This document shows positions 61,072 to 64,000 of a stretch of 64,000 nucleotides of DNA, piece after piece. Position numbers and translations under genes: made by a program. The notes under the pieces are model-generated. The model worked only from the letters and a program-made list of their open reading frames with translations. It ran no database searches and had not been told where the DNA came from. Origin of the DNA: Chrysoperla carnea. Its lineage: Eukaryota > Arthropoda > Insecta > Neuroptera > Chrysopidae. The stretch is taken from the NCBI RefSeq assembly GCF_905475395.1, contig NW_025408251.1, positions 62,001-126,000 on the forward strand, written 5' to 3'. The number at the start of each line of letters is the position of its first letter. The first letter of the stretch is position 1.

Positions 61072-64000
61072 ATGAATCTCAATAAAACCATAATACAATG
61101 GAATGTCAATGGATTTTTTGCAAGGCTGTCTGAATTAAAAATACTGATAAACAACTATCAACCCAAAATACTATGCTTGCAGGAAACTCACCTGACACCT
61201 GACCAAGCAGCTTTATTAATGAACTATAATCAGTTTAGACACGACTATGTAGACAATAGAAAAGCATCCGGTGGAGTTGCAACTTATGTACATAAATATT
61301 TATATGCCCAACAAATCAATGTTGAAACTCCTTTACAAGCAATAACTGTAGAAATTTTCCTCACACAAAAAGACAAATTCAAAATATGTAACATATACAT
61401 TCCACCAGACAAACAATTTACTACCGAAGAAATTCAAAACATAACCGACCAACTAATCGGACCATACATATTGTTGGGAGATTTAAACACACATACAACA
61501 CTTATAGGAAGCGAAATCACAGATACTCGTGGAAAACAAATTGAAGATTTAATATTTACTAATAATAATTTAACGATATTAAACAATGGTAAACCTACGC
61601 ATTTTTCAACATCTACTGCCAAATTCACAAATATTGATATAACACTATCCACAACACATCTTTCCAGAAGGCTTAAATGGGACACACACGAAGACCTCTG
61701 CTCTAGTGATCATTTTCCTATATTGATTGATCATTTACTACAACCGAAAAATAATCACACAACAGTAAAATACATATTTGAAGATGCTGGGAAGAGTACA
61801 AAATATTAACAAAAATTACGGATGTAAAATCTAACACGCTACGTGAAAGATTAGATCTCTTACATACCACAATAAACAATGCAATACCACAATGCATACA
61901 AAAAAAATATATACATCACAAAAACAAGCAGGTTCCCTGGTGGAACAGTAATATAGCTGAATTAATTAAAAAAAGAAAAAGTATGATTAGAAAATACAAA
62001 AAAACAAAACTGCAAGAGTACTTCCAGGAATATAAAAAACTAGGAGCGAAAGTGAGGCAAGAAATATTAAAAGAAAAGCAAAAATGCTGGAATGATTTTA
62101 CCCAAAATATTAATAGCAATACATCAGAGCGGGATATATGGAACAGTATAAATAGAATTAATTGGGGAATTACTAATAACCAGAACACAATTAATGCGAT
62201 AAACTCTAATTGTCAAATAGTAACAGAAAACAAAGACATTGCCGAAGAACTTGCAAAATACTACGCAAATATTTCTACTAGTTATCAATTTGATGACAAC
62301 TATTTTCAACAAAGAAATAAAATTGAAACAACATCCAATATAGACTTTACCACCCAAAATCAATTAGAATACAACCAACCATTTACACTCCATGAATTTT
62401 CACTGTCACTTAATCATATTAAAAAATCCTCACCTGGCCCAGACAATATTCATATAGAAATGTTCCAGAAAATACACGAATCATCTCTTAATCTACTACT
62501 AGATATAATGAACGAAGTATGGAAAACAGGTGAAATCCCCTACAATTGGAAGGAATGCGTTATTGTACCCATATACAAAAATGGAAAAAATAAATTGGAT
62601 CCCTCTAGCTATAGGCCTATATCTCTGACAAATCACATTTCAAAGATACTAGAACGCATGGCTTATAAGAGGCTCCAATGGATTATAGAAAAAAACTCAT
62701 TACTCCACAATCAACAGTATGGTTTTAGAACCCAACGATCAACACTAGACTGCCTTACTATACTAGATACTGATATTAAAACCGCATTTGCAATCAATCA
62801 AAATGTTAATGCAATCTTTTTCGACATAGAAAAAGCCTTTGATACGACATGGAGACATAAAATCCTACAAACTCTACACAAATGGGGATTGCGCGGCAAT
62901 TTACCTCTATACATCAAAAACTTTCTGACACAAAGAACATTCAAAGTGAAAGTAAATGGCAAATATTCACATGCATACACCCAAGAAAATGGCATACCAC
63001 AAGGATCCGTCCTTTCTGCAGTTTTATTTAACATCGCTATCGATGATATTACACAAATAATTCCCTTTCCCACACGTTTCCTCATATATGCAGACGACAT
63101 AATTATATATATTCCAACATCCAACCTAAACTACGCACAAAAATATTTACAACAGACAGTAAACCAAATAAACGAATGGGGTAAAAAAAAACGGGCTCCA
63201 TTTCTCAACGTCAAAAACCAAATACATGTCATTTCATAGAAAAACTAAACATAAACTTAACCTACAAATAAACAACAAATCCATAGAAAACACCAACAGT
63301 AAAAAGTTTCTAGGTCTACATTTTGACGAAAAGCTTAAATGGACTGCTCATGCGACTTACCTCAAAAATGAACTCACTCGGAAAATGAACATCCTTAAAA
63401 TACTATCGAACAAAAACACAGGATCAGACCGCAAAACCCTAAAAAAAATTTACTATGCACTCATCAGATCAAAACTAGACTATGGATGTCATTTATACGC
63501 ATCCGCAAAACCAAGAACTCTGAATCCTCTAAATATTATAAATAACTCTGCATTGAGGATAATTACTGGAGCTTACCGAACAACTCCGATAAAAAGTATC
63601 TACGCAGAATTGGGAGAACCAAACCTGGCGGAAAGAACAACATTTATGCTGATGAAAATATGTATCAAAATCCATGAAAGACAGAATGAAATCTTAAAGC
63701 GCTCCCTCAAAATTCCTCTCATACTCAAGCACATCTTTGAAAAAAAAAAAATCCCTTCCTAAACCAATTGCCTTATACCAAAATCTGACCCTAGAAAACT
63801 TAAACACAAACCTAAATCTAACCGATCACATTCTCCCTAAAAATACAATCCACCTACTACCACCATGGCAACGATTAATAATTAATGTAGATCTTACATT
63901 AAATGAAAATACTAAGCAATCAACACCAAGTGAACTCTATAAACAAATGTTTGAACTCAGGCAAAATAAATACCACAACTACATAACCATATATACTGAT
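61072..64000 (+). pseudogene. LINE-B ORF2: APE endonuclease, reverse transcriptase, RNase H start (partial, frameshifted)
   Basis: Begins at ATG 61072 (MNLNKTIIQWNVNG), one base after the ORF1 stop. The endonuclease shows QWNVNG, LQETHL, ASGGVATYV, GDLNTH and SSDHFPI. RT shows SYRPISLTN, QYGFRTQRSTLDC, FFDIEKAFDT, GIPQGSVLS and YADD at 63087-63098, then KFLGLHFD. After that come the thumb-like region with YRTTPIKSIYAEL, then LPPW and the first RNase H motif IYTD at the window edge. The protein would nick target DNA and copy element RNA from the nick. Three frame changes are visible: near 61788, in the A-run at 63183-63191, and in the A-run at about 63739-63750. All catalytic motifs seen are intact, so decay is mainly by indels in homopolymers. 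Confidence 0.9.

Larger units (their letters stand above)
59365..64000 (+). mobile_element. LINE-B: I-superfamily-like non-LTR retrotransposon, 5' part, decayed
   Basis: Plus-strand element that follows the satellite directly. It has a 5' UTR of about 311 nt, ORF1 (Gag-like, CCHC), ORF2 (APE endonuclease, RT, start of RNase H), and leaves the window in the first RNase H motif (IYTD). It is the same family as LINE-A. The presence of a 5' UTR and complete ORF1 suggests a full-length or nearly full-length copy. Several stops and frameshifts show that it is inactive. Confidence 0.93.

Overview
This is a 64 kb stretch of very AT-rich, gene-poor eukaryotic heterochromatin, most likely from an insect. 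It is a megasatellite built on a 165-bp monomer, interrupted by four retrotransposon insertions and one 500-N scaffold gap. No host single-copy gene, tRNA gene or rRNA gene is visible. The insect guess rests on base composition, on an I-superfamily-like LINE with APE endonuclease, RT and RNase H, and on two Ty3/gypsy LTR elements without chromodomain or env. I cannot name the species.

Layout. 1-15320: satellite array in + orientation. 15321-16719: minus-strand 3' end of a LINE (LINE-A) with a 42-nt A-tail. 16720-17219: gap. 17220-26010: satellite, now in minus orientation. 26011-33881: Gypsy-1, minus strand, with 1.64-kb LTRs that are nearly identical. 33882-37631: satellite, minus. 37632-42649: Gypsy-2, minus strand, with 272-bp LTRs in which I see no difference. 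42650-59364: satellite, minus. 59365-64000: 5' part of a second copy of the same LINE family (LINE-B), plus strand, cut off by the window edge inside its RNase H domain.

The satellite monomer is exactly 55 codons long and has one stop-free frame, so very long ORFs run through it (up to 1054 codons). These are best read as a by-product of monomer length, not as a proven gene. The monomer carries several 10-bp palindromes and one larger dyad. The arrays contain higher-order repeats of 3, 4, 8 and about 12-13 monomers, plus a tandem duplication of about 6 kb. That duplication preserves the empty insertion site of Gypsy-2.

The two gypsy elements are the most informative part. Gypsy-1 has a primer-binding site matching the 3' end of initiator tRNA-Met. 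Its LTR also holds an isolated GC-rich block that looks like the body of the same tRNA, in the orientation that would let the element RNA pair with it. Gypsy-2 has no tRNA-type PBS. Instead, the 13 nt directly after its 5' LTR are perfectly complementary to a site in the middle of its own LTR, the arrangement expected for Tf1-type self-priming. Both elements place a canonical -1 frameshift heptamer (AAAAAAC or TTTAAAC) directly against the gag stop codon, with pol open in the -1 frame. Both inserted at the same point of the satellite monomer to within 1 bp and in the same orientation. Each copy also carries a probable disabling change: an in-frame stop just before the RT YYDD motif in Gypsy-1, and loss of the first integrase catalytic Asp in Gypsy-2.
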